From Caldilineaceae bacterium SB0662_bin_25 (GTDB lineage Bacteria > Chloroflexota > Anaerolineae > Caldilineales > Caldilineaceae): DNA of 49,212 bases. Made by a program: the position numbers and the translations under genes. Where the stretch lies: NCBI GenBank assembly GCA_009840225.1, contig VXOE01000011.1, positions 1 through 49,212 of the forward strand. The letters run 5' to 3'. Below are positions 7,102 to 15,999 of the stretch, piece by piece (within the stretch, counting starts at the first letter, position 1; each line of letters begins with the position of its first letter). Under the pieces are notes generated by a model. It had not been told where the DNA came from. It ran no database searches and worked only from the letters and a program-made list of their open reading frames with translations.

Positions 7102-9042
7102 TCACAACGGCCAGAAAAGCGGAATCAAGACCGTTGCCAGCGCCCACATGATGACTGTCAGCGGAATGCCGATGCGCAAATAGTCGCCAAATGTGTACCC
7201 ACCAGCGCCTCTCACGATGGCGTTAGTCTGGTACCCCATCGGTGTCATAAAGCTGGCCGAAGCGCCAAAGGCTATCGTCATCAACAGCGGCTGTGGATTC
7301 ACCTGCAGTGTGGCGGCCATTGATAGCGCGATTGGGGTGAGGAGGACGGCAACGGCGTTGTTGCTGATCAGTTGGGTCAGGAGGCTGGTGAAGAGATAGA
7401 AGAGGGAGAGCATGACGACCGGGCTGACCTGGCCGGAGAAGGCAATCAGTTGATCCACGAGCAGCTGGGCAAGCCCGGTTTTCTGCATGGCAATCCCCAT
7501 GGGGATGGTGCCGGCAAGCAGCAAGAGAGTAGCCCCGTCAAGAGACGACATAGCTTCATCGGCGCGCAGACAACGTGTAGCAACCATCAGCGCCGCCCCG
7601 CCCAAAGCCAGCATGACTATCGGGATTCCCGTCAGGCTGGCCAAGAGAATCACCGCGCCCATAATAATGAGAGCCGGTCTATTTTTGGCGCGCCTGACGA
7701 TCGCTGACTCGACGCCTTCGACCAGAAGCAGCTTGAATATCTCGCTCACTGTGTGCAGGTCGGAGCGTGTACCCTGCAGGAGCAGTACGTCCCCGCTATG
7801 GAGGCGTGCGTGTCGAGGGCCGACGCGGCGTTGCCCGCCCCTTCGCTGAAGCCCCAGCACATGGACATGGTGACTATCTTCAAATTCAAGCTGTGCGAGC
7901 TGGCGGCCTATTGCCACTGAGTCCGGCAAAATTACGGCCTCGACGATACGGAGCGCGGGCGAAGCGCCAGACGAACTCTCTGATGGCGGCGGGGCAAACT
8001 GTCCCGGCTCCGAAGAGTATCCCGAGTAGGTGTCGATAAAGCGGGCAATCACCGGTGGCGCGCCGCAGATGACCAGAACGTCGCCTTCCTGGATTCGCAG
8101 TGACTCTGCGTCGTCCGGCTCGAAGCGTCTGACCAAATCCAAGCGTGATGGTTGGGGATGCCGTGCGCGGTGCGGCCTGCCGTCGCGCAGAAGTTCGAGC
8201 AGTTCGATGCGGTCTTGCGCCGCTTCGCCTTTATTGTGCAGGGCACCACGCAAGTGAGTCAAGCGCCGGTGGTGGCGCTCCGATCTGCGCCGCGAGAAAC
8301 GGACCCCGGCGGCCTCGCTGAACAGTTCACCGACGTTCTGGCCGAGCAAGGGGCTCGTCTTTTCGACTATCAGCTCGGCGACGAAAGGGGTGCTCTGGTG
8401 GCGGCCTTCTCCAAGGCTGCCGGCAGGGGATCTGTCAGGCAGCAGTTTCTGGCTTGTCAAGACAACGAAGACTCCGCCTGCAACTGTGAAGATCAGGCCG
8501 AGCGGGGTGAAGGTCAACAGGTTGAAACCGGGCCCACCTGCTGCACGGTAGAGGTCGTCTACCAGGATATTGGTGCTTGTTCCCAGCAAAGTAATGGTAC
8601 CGCCCAACACGGCGAAGTAGCTCAAGGGAATGAGCAGCTTGGAGGGTTGAATTCGGAAGCGCTGGCTAAGTGAGAGCACCACGGGGGCCATCATGACAAC
8701 CACGGGCGTGTTGTTCATGATGGCGCTGGCCAGAGGGATGACACCGCCCAATAGGATCAGTAGCCGGCGTGGACTACCACCAGAAAATCGCGCCAGACCA
8801 ATCGTCACGATCTCCAGCGCGCCCGTGCGAAGCAACCCGCCGCTAATCACAAACATTGCGCCCACAGTAAGAGTGGCGGTGCTGGCGAATCCGGACAAGG
8901 CCTCGCCGGGGTCCAGTATTCCGGTCAGAGCGAGGGAGGTGATGGCAAGAGCTGAAGTCGTCTCAGTCGCCAGCCAGTCCGTCAGATAGAGGTAGGTCGC
9001 CACCACGAGAATGATGACGAGAATCATCATGTCGGTGGTCAT
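7102..9042 (-). CDS. SLC13-family (DASS) anion transporter with central RCK-C/TrkA-C domains
   Basis: A 646-residue polytopic inner-membrane protein. The N-terminal transport half (about 1-205) carries the NNTPVVVM motif after a re-entrant segment. The C-terminal half (about 430-646) repeats it as ISNNAVAVLLTP and ends with more membrane helices. Between them lie two soluble regulatory TrkA-C-like modules, each ending in a 'GDVL' strand (EGDVLVICG and SGDVLLLQG). This is the architecture of bacterial SLC13-type permeases for sulfate, dicarboxylates or similar anions, usually about 590-620 residues. Residues about 235-300 between the RCK modules are Arg/His-rich and less family-like. No good ribosome site precedes the ATG. 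Transported ion unknown. Confidence 0.85.
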   Translation of the reverse strand: MTTDMMILVIILVVATYLYLTDWLATETTSALAITSLALTGILDPGEALSGFASTATLTVGAMFVISGGLLRTGALEIVTIGLARFSGGSPRRLLILLGGVIPLASAIMNNTPVVVMMAPVVLSLSQRFRIQPSKLLIPLSYFAVLGGTITLLGTSTNILVDDLYRAAGGPGFNLLTFTPLGLIFTVAGGVFVVLTSQKLLPDRSPAGSLGEGRHQSTPFVAELIVEKTSPLLGQNVGELFSEAAGVRFSRRRSERHHRRLTHLRGALHNKGEAAQDRIELLELLRDGRPHRARHPQPSRLDLVRRFEPDDAESLRIQEGDVLVICGAPPVIARFIDTYSGYSSEPGQFAPPPSESSSGASPALRIVEAVILPDSVAIGRQLAQLEFEDSHHVHVLGLQRRGGQRRVGPRHARLHSGDVLLLQGTRSDLHTVSEIFKLLLVEGVESAIVRRAKNRPALIIMGAVILLASLTGIPIVMLALGGAALMVATRCLRADEAMSSLDGATLLLLAGTIPMGIAMQKTGLAQLLVDQLIAFSGQVSPVVMLSLFYLFTSLLTQLISNNAVAVLLTPIALSMAATLQVNPQPLLMTIAFGASASFMTPMGYQTNAIVRGAGGYTFGDYLRIGIPLTVIMWALATVLIPLFWPL

Positions 9043-9396
9043 ATGGAGCTAATTCGTGGGGACAAAAGGTAGATTCCTTTGGGCACGGGACCAAGCTGTG
9101 ACGGCTCTCAGCAGGCTGCCAAATTCGCATAGTTGCCGTGCATCAATGCGAAGGGGCAGCTGCAAGTTACAGGCGGGGTCGGTTATCAGGATACTGTCTT
9201 GCCTATACTGAGTCAAGCCTGCGAGCGCCTAGGGTGGAGGTGTAGAATTGCCTGCATCAGCTGATCAGAATACAGGAAGGCGGGTTGACGGTGAAGGTCC
9301 GCCGTGATATTGTTCGTGTAATCAGCCAAGGGTTTTGCCTCCCCGCCAAAGGCCTGAATCTGTCTCACCAGCGTTGGAAATATGGAGGTCCTGTAG
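9043..9396. other. Divergent intergenic region
   Basis: 354 bases between the divergent transporter and sialidase-like genes. No coding frame, strong hairpin or clear promoter pair was recognised. The only functional element I can point to is the GGAGG ribosome site at 9384-9388 for the next gene. Confidence 0.4.
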
Positions 9397-10470
9397 ATGA
9401 GCGATCCCACAGCAGAGCATGACTCAGCTGAACGCTGGATCGATCCGGTATGCAAGCCACTGTCGATTGACGCGAGCCGACCCTTTGTCAGATTGCGGAA
9501 CGGTGGACTCATGGCTGTGGCTGGAAACGCAACCATCGTCAGCACCGATGACGGGACGACCTGGCAAGCCCCGCGTCCGATTTACCGCGGCGACGTGGCC
9601 GGTCTGCCTTCACCAGGTCCCGGCGTACCGCGGAACGCTGGACAGTTGTTGATTACCCGAGGCGGCACGCTGGTTTTCGTCTGGATGGACGAACGAGTCC
9701 TGAATTGGGACGATGCCAGCGGCGAGCCTGGCTCGGATGCCCGCGGTGACCTCTGGGCAATCCGCAGTCTGGATGGCGGGGCGACTTGGGTTGACCGCCA
9801 ACGTCTGTTTCGCGGGGTGTGCGGTCATCCCCCCATCAACATGATTGAAACTGTCAACGGAAGAATTGTGGTAACCAACCAGTTCTACATGCGCCGCCCG
9901 GGAAGAAATGCAATTAGGGTCTACTCCTCGGGCGATGAAGGGAAGAGTTGGCAAGGCAGCAACATTATTGACTTAGGTGGACATGGTCACCATGACGGCG
10001 CGTTCGAGCCGACCTTCATCCAGAGGCGAGACGGTACCCTTTGGATGCTCATTCGCACCAACTGGGATCGATTCTGGGAAGCGATATCCTTTGATGAAGG
10101 CCTGTCGTGGCGTACGATCCGGCCAAGTTCGATCGAAGCAAGTACGTCGCCGGGCTATCTGACTCGACTGGAGAGTGGGCGACTTCTCCTAGCCTGGAAC
10201 CGCCTCTATCCTGAAGGTGCCGAAAGCTATCCCCGGCGCAGCGGCCAACTGTCGGAAGACGAAGCAAGCTGGCACCGGGAGGAGTTGTCCGTTTCCGTAT
10301 CCGAGGATGAAGGGGTCAACTGGTCGGCGCCACGGGTAGTCGCCCGAGAGAAAGATGCCTGGATTTCCTACCCGTATGTTTTTGAGTGGGCTCCGGGCCA
10401 ACTATGGATACTGACTGGCCAAGGTGATCTTCGATTGCGTGTAGCCGAAAGGGATCTGTTTGACAGATAG
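9397..10470 (+). CDS. BNR/Asp-box repeat protein, sialidase-like (GH33-type fold)
   Basis: A 357-residue predicted six-bladed beta-propeller. Five Asp-box motifs (SxDxGxxW) are visible: STDDGTTW (49-56), SLDGGATW, SGDEGKSW, SFDEGLSW and SEDEGVNW. The spacing of about 50-70 residues is regular, as expected at the turn of each blade. VRLRNGGLMA near the start and RRDGTLWMLIRTN are typical of exo-sialidase-like proteins. I did not confirm the complete Arg triad, Tyr/Glu pair and catalytic Asp of true sialidases, so another glycosidase or a non-catalytic lectin-like role is possible. No signal peptide is evident. GGAGG lies 8 bases before the ATG. The adjacent genes suggest a link to carbohydrate use. 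Confidence 0.8.
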   Translation: MSDPTAEHDSAERWIDPVCKPLSIDASRPFVRLRNGGLMAVAGNATIVSTDDGTTWQAPRPIYRGDVAGLPSPGPGVPRNAGQLLITRGGTLVFVWMDERVLNWDDASGEPGSDARGDLWAIRSLDGGATWVDRQRLFRGVCGHPPINMIETVNGRIVVTNQFYMRRPGRNAIRVYSSGDEGKSWQGSNIIDLGGHGHHDGAFEPTFIQRRDGTLWMLIRTNWDRFWEAISFDEGLSWRTIRPSSIEASTSPGYLTRLESGRLLLAWNRLYPEGAESYPRRSGQLSEDEASWHREELSVSVSEDEGVNWSAPRVVAREKDAWISYPYVFEWAPGQLWILTGQGDLRLRVAERDLFDR

Positions 10471-10575
10471 AGCTGTCACTGAGGTGATTCATAAAGTTGC
10501 AGTCAGTGGAAGTGTCGCAGGGCGCGACCGGACCTGCGAGGTGGCGAAGGAGGTCTGCAGACCAAGAAGAAGAGA

Positions 10576-10646
10576 GCGGGCGAACGGACTCGAACCGTCG
10601 ACATTCAGCTTGGGAAGCTGACGTTCTACCACTGAACTACGCCCGC
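10576..10646 (-). tRNA. tRNA-Gly (anticodon CCC)
   Basis: On the minus strand the 71 bases fold into a full cloverleaf: 7-bp acceptor stem (GCGGGCG with CGCCCGC), a D-arm with TAGTTCAGTGGTAGAA, a 5-bp anticodon stem TCAGC/GCTGA around loop TTCCCAA, and a T-arm with GGTTCGAGTCC. The anticodon is CCC, reading GGG. The discriminator base is T, normal for bacterial tRNA-Gly. CCA is not encoded and would be added enzymatically. Confidence 0.96.
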
Positions 10647-10706
10647 AAAACGATAGAATTCTGAGCTTCGCTCGATTGTCAGTAAGGTTGGCGAAACATC
10701 CTTACT

Positions 10707-10735
10707 ATAATACGGGTGCGTACGCGCACTGTCAA
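10707..10735 (-). promoter_or_regulatory. Consensus sigma-70 promoter of tRNA-Gly
   Basis: Minus strand: TTGACA (10730-10735), a 17-base spacer and TATTAT (10707-10712). This is a full match at -35 and 5/6 at -10. It is about 60 bases upstream of the mature tRNA 5' end, so a short leader would be removed by RNase P. Confidence 0.75.
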
Positions 10736-10928
10736 ATCAGCAAAAATGTCGCTTGCGCTATGCATTTGTTTCGTGTAAAACTATGATGTGGAGTCCTACG
10801 CTTTCAGATCAAGAAAGCCCCCTTTCAAACTTCAATAGTCGAGCAGTGCCCCTTCGTGGAAATCGTTCCGGGTATGGCTTACAATTGACAGAAACGACGA
10901 GCGTTTCGAAATAGGAGGAGACGTTAGA

Positions 10929-12005
10929 ATGATTCAGTTTGACTTTGGCCGCCTGGAACAAGTGGAACTGCGCACAGTATGGGTGAGTGAGGACAGCGAC
11001 TTCGCCACTTGGCTGGCGCGCGGCGACAGTCTTGCCCTTCTAGGGGAAGCGCTAAACTTGGACCTTGAGTTGGAAAACATGGAGGGCTGGGTCTCACCTT
11101 ACCCACGAGGCGTGGTCTGCCGTTCTCGAGGCAGTGGCGGCTACGTAGTTATCGAGAACCAACTGGAACATACCGACCAAAGCCACTTAGGGCAGCTTCT
11201 CACCTACGCCGCAGAGTTGAAGGCGGTTACTATGGTGTGGGTGGCTGCTCAGTTTACTCAGGAGGATCGAAACACTCTCGACTGGTTAAACGAGATAACA
11301 AACGATGGCATTCGGTTTTTCGGCCTGGAGGTAGAGTTGTGGCGAATCGGCGAGTCGCCACTTGCGCCGAAGTTCTATCTGGTCAGCAAGCCAGCCGGCT
11401 GGGAAGAAGGCACGGCTTCTTCAGGACGTAGCAAACCCGTCAGCACTGCTAACCCTACTCCGACTCCTGCGCCAACACCTGCCCCGGCCGAAACAGACGA
11501 GACATCCTTAGAGGATCAGCTGCAGCAAGTTGAAAATGAACTGCAACTCGAATACCAACTCGTGGAAAACGAACTTCAAATGGAGTACTGGCAAGCATTA
11601 CGGAAGCATCTTGAGGACAGTGGGAGTTTCATCCGTCCGGGCACGCCTCGTTCACAGAATTGGATGAATTTTGATGTTGGACACTGGCGCCTGCGCATGA
11701 CCGCTTTCAACAATATGCGAGAAGGCGGCATAGGCGTTCAGTTAGTGATTCGCGAAGGGGATGCTGAAGTTTCCTACAATACACTCTATCAACAGCGCGG
11801 GGAGATTGGGGCCGAGATTGGCGACGCATTGGAGTGGCGCGAACTACCAGAACACAAGCAGGGGCAGGTGATGTTGCGCAGGTACAACGCCGACCCGACC
11901 AACAGGTCACAGTGGCCGGACCAGCATTCCTGGTTCAGGCAAAAGTTGGAGGCATTTGACCGAGCATTTCGTCCGCGAATCTCTACGTTCGGCGCCGGCA
12001 ACTAG
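10929..12005 (+). CDS. DUF4268 protein with N-terminal PD-(D/E)XK-like domain, probably inactive
   Basis: A 358-residue soluble protein of a family in which a restriction-nuclease-like domain is joined to DUF4268. The N-terminal part (1-158) shows the family pattern: WLARGDSLALLGEAL, VVIENQLEHTDQSHLGQLLTYAA (IENQ at 75-78), LDWLNEIT and FFGLEVELWRI. Where relatives carry a catalytic Asp in a 'PFxADIL' strand, this protein reads SPYPRGVVC (56-64), with Gly61 at the Asp position. A Pro/Thr linker (about 170-190) and a coiled coil with a tandem VENELQ(L/M)EY duplication (201-220) lead into the DUF4268 domain (about 222-350). AGGAGG precedes the ATG by 10 bases. Relatives may act in DNA processing or defence; the role here is unknown. 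Confidence 0.82.
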   Translation: MIQFDFGRLEQVELRTVWVSEDSDFATWLARGDSLALLGEALNLDLELENMEGWVSPYPRGVVCRSRGSGGYVVIENQLEHTDQSHLGQLLTYAAELKAVTMVWVAAQFTQEDRNTLDWLNEITNDGIRFFGLEVELWRIGESPLAPKFYLVSKPAGWEEGTASSGRSKPVSTANPTPTPAPTPAPAETDETSLEDQLQQVENELQLEYQLVENELQMEYWQALRKHLEDSGSFIRPGTPRSQNWMNFDVGHWRLRMTAFNNMREGGIGVQLVIREGDAEVSYNTLYQQRGEIGAEIGDALEWRELPEHKQGQVMLRRYNADPTNRSQWPDQHSWFRQKLEAFDRAFRPRISTFGAGN

Positions 12006-12062
12006 AGGGGAAGAATCCAGGCACGAATCCCGCTTAAGCCTGTAAGAGCACCATTCTTTCGC

Positions 12063-12112
12063 CGCCCATTCCGGTTACGCCAGTACTGTTCCGGGTGGGC
12101 GATTCCTTTTGT
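12063..12112 (+). terminator. Candidate terminator between convergent genes
   Basis: A stem with a small internal loop pairs 12063-12074 with 12091-12101 (6 + 4 bp, 16-base loop). On the plus strand ATTCCTTTT follows. It lies 57 bases after the DUF4268 gene and just before the end of the convergent aminopeptidase gene. The T-tract is interrupted, so the call is tentative. Confidence 0.4.
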
Positions 12113-12132
12113 GCCAGGACAGGCAATCTGTC

Positions 12133-13188
12133 TCAAAGCTTTTTTGGTGCTTTACCCAGTATTTCTGCAGCGAACTCTCCATCCGACATGATACGTCTTC
12201 CGTCCACGTCGATCGTGCATCGAGTTGGGATGACGTCTACATGGTGGTCGGACTTCCAGTCGGCGCCTGTCTGCTTACCGTAAGGGTCGCCGAAAGCAAC
12301 GTGCACGCCTGGGAACTTCTCGTCCTGTAGCAGATTTCCAACCAGTCCGGTCAGAGCGATGTTGGTGCCTATCGCAAATTCGCCAACCCGATCGGCGTTC
12401 TCAGCGCCGTAGATATAGGACTGAACATCCTTTTCCAGAGATTTGTCTTCACTTATCACGGACCTCACGCGTCCCTCTACAACCTCAAACCTGACCGGAG
12501 ATTCGAGGATTCCGTATCGTTCGCTGAAGTAGTCGCCCAGTTCGTCTACCACCAGCACGCCGTTTGCGTTTCCAGGGGAGGTAAAAGTCTCCCCTTCCGG
12601 CAGGTTGCCCCATTTGCCCGGCTCGTGGTAGAGCCCGTGGCAGGGTATCCAATTGAAATCGGGATTCAGGGCGGCGGTAAAGTCGGTTCCTTTCGGATTC
12701 GTGACGCGAATCTCATTTGCCTGACTCGCTAGCTCGTGGACTCGCATCGTAACGGCGTAGATCTGCTGGTAATCGACTCGCATCCCCTGCATCATCAGGA
12801 GAGGCGTGATGTTGATCATATGGCCGTGGCGGGCGCCGGCAGGATTTGCTTGCATCACAGCAGGCAAATAGGCCATTCGGAATTTCAGTTCGCCCGGGCG
12901 GCTGCTGGCGGTATAGAAGCTGACGTGTGGTTGAAAGCTCTCTAATGCGCTCTGGAGCCTACCCGGAATCTCGGTGATGGGGCGGGTGCCAAGCGATTCC
13001 AGCGTGTGCATTTCTACGGCTTCGGCGAGGGGCCTTGAGGCATCGGCCAGTGCCCTGCTGATCAGCGACGAGCCCTCGTCGCCTAGGATGAACACGCGTT
13101 CGCCGGGCCGTACGCCCATGCAGATTCGCACTGCGACATCAGCGCCAGCCCGCATGTCGTCCAGAGTGAAACTTCCTGTATCAGACAT
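12133..13188 (-). CDS. M29-family aminopeptidase (leucyl aminopeptidase-like)
   Basis: A cytoplasmic dinuclear-metal aminopeptidase of the thermophilic M29 family (PepS/AmpT/ampS type), removing N-terminal residues from peptides. Expected ligand regions occur in order in the C-terminal half: the Glu in LPEGETFTSP, the Glu in VGEFAIGTN, the His in HVAFGDPYG, and the His/Asp of SDHHVDVI. I place the start at the ATG at 13188, giving 351 residues, because GGAGG (13200-13204) lies 11 bases upstream. An in-frame TTG at 13221 would add 11 residues but has no better ribosome site. It is convergent with the DUF4268 gene and lies 86 bases after the Trk gene on the same strand. Confidence 0.87.
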   Translation of the reverse strand: MSDTGSFTLDDMRAGADVAVRICMGVRPGERVFILGDEGSSLISRALADASRPLAEAVEMHTLESLGTRPITEIPGRLQSALESFQPHVSFYTASSRPGELKFRMAYLPAVMQANPAGARHGHMINITPLLMMQGMRVDYQQIYAVTMRVHELASQANEIRVTNPKGTDFTAALNPDFNWIPCHGLYHEPGKWGNLPEGETFTSPGNANGVLVVDELGDYFSERYGILESPVRFEVVEGRVRSVISEDKSLEKDVQSYIYGAENADRVGEFAIGTNIALTGLVGNLLQDEKFPGVHVAFGDPYGKQTGADWKSDHHVDVIPTRCTIDVDGRRIMSDGEFAAEILGKAPKKL

Positions 13189-13274
13189 AGCCAGAAGGAC
13201 CTCCGGAGTACTGTGGTGCAATTTGAGACGGCAATGGGTCGAGAAGGAAGGTCGCCATAACGGGGACTCGACGC

Positions 13275-14801
13275 TTACCCCAAAATGACCGATTCCTCAG
13301 GATATTGGAGAAGCGAAGGGCGCTCACGCTGTGCCAAAGCGATGACGATGGTGAGTGGTCCCAAGCGACCCCAAAACATAGTAAACGCGATCAGCGCCTG
13401 TCCCCAAGCGTTGAGCTTGTGCGTGTGGCCCAAAGAGTAACCTGCATTTGCAAAGGCGCTCACCACCTCGAAGCCAAGTGCAAATATGTCTCCTTGAGTA
13501 AAAAGAGATAAGATGATCGTGACGAGGGCGACCAAAAGCGTGCTGACTGTCATGATCGCGACGGCCTTATTCAGCGTTTCTCTTGGTACTGAGCGGCCAA
13601 ACGCAACGGCCTGATTGTCTCCCCCTTTGGCTGTCGCCAGGGCCGAAATCAGCAGAACGCCAAAGGTGCTGGTTGTCACGCCGCCGGCCATGCTGGCCGG
13701 TGCGCCGCCGACGAACATCCAGAACAGGAGCATGAGCTGTGTACTCTGGCTGAGCTCCTGGAGGGAAAGAATGGTCAGGCCAGCCGTACGAGCGGATATG
13801 ACTGTGAAAAGAGTGATTGCGATCTGTTCACCCACAGAATGGGCAGCCAGAGTAACTTCGTATAGTTGTCGATCGAGGAGCATGACGGCCAGGCCCACGA
13901 CGAGGAGCACAACAGTCAAGCCCAAAGTAATGCGCGTGTTGAGGGCCAGCATGCGATTCCTGAAATAGCTGACCACATCGTACAAAACGGCCACGCCGAC
14001 GCCCCCCAGTACAATCAAGGCCGACATCACCGCGAGCGAGTAGTAGTCGGCACTGAATCCGAACACTGGAGCGTGTTCGCTACCTGCAAAGAGGTCGAAA
14101 CCGGCATTGCAGTAGCTGCTGACGGCGTGGAAGAGCGCCAGCCACAGGGCTTCTCCGTCCGGAAGTTGAGTCCGCCAGCGAAGCCAGAGCAAGAGCGTTC
14201 CAACCGCCTCGATTGAGACGGTTACGATCAGGACATAAAGTGCGAGATTGGCGACGCTGCCGAGACGTCCCCAGTTACCTTTCAGAGTGAACTGTTTTTC
14301 GGCTCCGAGCGACTGCTGTATCAGGAACCGTTCATTCAGGGTTACCCGTCTTCCAACCAGGCGAAAGAGGAGTACGCTAAATGCGATAAAGCCTACGCCT
14401 CCCACCTGAAGGAGGACCAAGATAATGAACTGGCCAAAACGGCTGAAGTCCGTAGCGGTCGTGAGCACTCCCAGGCCGGTAACCGTCACGGCGCTGGTAG
14501 AGGTGAATGCGGCCTCCATCCATGAAATTGACACATCCGAGGTTGCGGCAGCCGGCAACTTGAGGAGGAGCGTTCCCAAGATTATGATGCCGGCAAATCC
14601 AAGAATCAGCAGGCGGGGTGCCTGTGCGCGTGACAAACGAAGGTCTGTGGTCTCCCTTGTACGGACGGCATCGTCTGCCAAACCCGGTCGGTCGGAACCT
14701 TCCCCCTCGCTCAAACGAAGATTTAGCTGGGCCGCATGGGATGCCTCTTCTGCTGAAGCAGGTGGATTCTGGCCTATGGGTTCCTGGGAACGACTTTTCA
14801 T
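13275..14801 (-). CDS. trkH: TrkH/KtrB-type potassium (or sodium/potassium) transporter subunit
   Basis: A polytopic membrane protein of the Trk/Ktr/HKT family that moves K+ into the cell. Four pore-loop repeats are recognisable: TVTGLGVLT, SSYCNAGFD, SARTAGLTI and SAFANAGYS. Each has the selectivity-filter Gly, which fits a K+-selective pore. About 60-70 hydrophilic, acidic and Ser-rich residues precede the first membrane helix. The ATG at 14801 gives 508 residues. An in-frame TTG at 14876 would add 25, and neither start has a clear ribosome site. The partner nucleotide-binding regulator (TrkA/KtrA) is not in the window. I looked for a c-di-AMP riboswitch upstream and did not see one. Confidence 0.87.
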   Translation of the reverse strand: MKSRSQEPIGQNPPASAEEASHAAQLNLRLSEGEGSDRPGLADDAVRTRETTDLRLSRAQAPRLLILGFAGIIILGTLLLKLPAAATSDVSISWMEAAFTSTSAVTVTGLGVLTTATDFSRFGQFIILVLLQVGGVGFIAFSVLLFRLVGRRVTLNERFLIQQSLGAEKQFTLKGNWGRLGSVANLALYVLIVTVSIEAVGTLLLWLRWRTQLPDGEALWLALFHAVSSYCNAGFDLFAGSEHAPVFGFSADYYSLAVMSALIVLGGVGVAVLYDVVSYFRNRMLALNTRITLGLTVVLLVVGLAVMLLDRQLYEVTLAAHSVGEQIAITLFTVISARTAGLTILSLQELSQSTQLMLLFWMFVGGAPASMAGGVTTSTFGVLLISALATAKGGDNQAVAFGRSVPRETLNKAVAIMTVSTLLVALVTIILSLFTQGDIFALGFEVVSAFANAGYSLGHTHKLNAWGQALIAFTMFWGRLGPLTIVIALAQRERPSLLQYPEESVILG

Positions 14802-15261
14802 GACCAGTAGTGGGTACCTGTTACCAGGGCGAATCGGGCTGCGTCCCGAGGGAAAATCGCTCAATCGACTACTCAAATTGTAATGTACACGCGAGCAAGT
14901 TTCCGTCCAAAATGAGGGAGGCAGAAAGCGCTTCCGCGATCACGCGGCGCACCGCGGCGTCGGATCACAAACTACCAGGGCGCAAACAGCACACAGGCTT
15001 CTCTTCAGGGAGAGTCCTGATTCCTGTAGACTGTCGACTTCCAGCAAATCGACCCAAAGGAGGGGCCCCCTCAACACTCCTGAAATTTTACTTGGTATAA
15101 AATTTATTATACGGAATAAAAATCTGAAGATGGTCACCCTCGTCGTTTGCCCCTAAATCTTGCCATATTGTTTATGTTCATGTACTCTCACTCGGAATGC
15201 GCGCTTCAGGTTCTGGACGCGTTCTTGTCCCGGAATGCTCTGTAAGGAGACCTTTCCTTTC
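14802..15261. other. Divergent intergenic region with AT-rich palindrome
   Basis: 460 bases between trkH and the histidine phosphatase gene. No coding frame is supported. The notable element is an AT-rich near-palindrome, GTATAA-6 bases-TTATAC at 15095-15112, in otherwise GC-rich DNA. It carries TATAAT on the minus strand and TATAAA on the plus strand. These may be -10 elements or an operator, but I could not pair either with a convincing -35 box. Confidence 0.4.
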
Positions 15262-15987
15262 ATGATACTTTATCTGATTCGTCACGGTCAGTCATCCAAC
15301 AATCTGCTTGCCGAGCAACTGAAGGATCGTGCAGGTCCATACCCCTTCGAAACTTACATGAAGCAGCGGGTCGCGGAACCGCCGCTGACGAAGCTAGGGG
15401 AGGAACAGGCGGAACGGCTAGGGTCTTACGTCAATGGCATGGCGATTTCCCGCCTCTACTGCAGTCCAATGTTGCGCACTATGCAGACGATCCGGCCACT
15501 TGCAGAGTCCCTTGGCTGCAATCCAGCAGTCTGGATCGATCTGCACGAGCATGGCGGCGTGTTCCACCGGCCAGGTGTTGACGTTGAAGCAGTCGGCCAT
15601 CCTGGCCTCAGCCGTTCAGAAATGAGTGAAATGTTCCCCAACTATCGGTCTGACGTTATTGGGGAAAGCGGCTGGTGGCAAGGAGGCGAAGAAGATCTGG
15701 CCTCTTGTCACGCTCGTGCCGTGAGGGTGGGAGAAGAGCTGCAGCGCATGGCAAGAGAATCAGGGGAGGATGAAAGCATTGCCGCCGTCAGTCACGGCAC
15801 GTTTATGGATAGTCTGCTGAAGGCGCTCCTGGGACGGCTGCCGGGAATTGATTTTTACTTCAACCACCACAATACCGGTGTCACGCGGGTCGACTTTTCT
15901 CCTACCCGAATGCCAGGGAGATTGACGGTAACTGTTCGCTATACGAATAGGGTTGAGCATCTGCCCAATGAACATATGACCTATTGA
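15262..15987 (+). CDS. Histidine phosphatase superfamily protein (phosphoglycerate mutase-like)
   Basis: A 241-residue cytoplasmic phosphatase or mutase of the branch-1 histidine phosphatase fold. The phosphohistidine motif is LIRHGQS at residues 5-11. CSPMLRTMQTIRPL supplies the second Arg region, HEHGGVF the acid/base region and VSHGTFMDSL the second catalytic His. The start at 15262 is chosen because AAGGAG lies 12 bases upstream and the RHG motif then falls at residue 7, as is usual. Longer frames to 15160 add a Cys/Arg-rich stretch with no family similarity. It is followed after 12 bases by the ThrH-like gene, so the two phosphatases are probably co-expressed. The substrate cannot be assigned. 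Confidence 0.87.
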   Translation: MILYLIRHGQSSNNLLAEQLKDRAGPYPFETYMKQRVAEPPLTKLGEEQAERLGSYVNGMAISRLYCSPMLRTMQTIRPLAESLGCNPAVWIDLHEHGGVFHRPGVDVEAVGHPGLSRSEMSEMFPNYRSDVIGESGWWQGGEEDLASCHARAVRVGEELQRMARESGEDESIAAVSHGTFMDSLLKALLGRLPGIDFYFNHHNTGVTRVDFSPTRMPGRLTVTVRYTNRVEHLPNEHMTY

Positions 15988-15999
15988 GAGGAGTCATAA

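Noticed and set aside
8030-8345. Possible frameshift in the RCK region of the SLC13-type transporter
   Set aside because: The Arg/His-rich stretch is atypical, but the reading frame stays open and family similarity resumes in the same frame, so an intact gene is simpler.
10885-10913. TTGACA before the DUF4268 gene as a promoter
   Set aside because: The hexamer at the right distance (GAAATA) is a poor -10 and overlaps the ribosome site.
14802-15150. Possible c-di-AMP riboswitch upstream of trkH
   Set aside because: The conserved core segments of the ydaO/yuaA RNA were not found on the minus strand.
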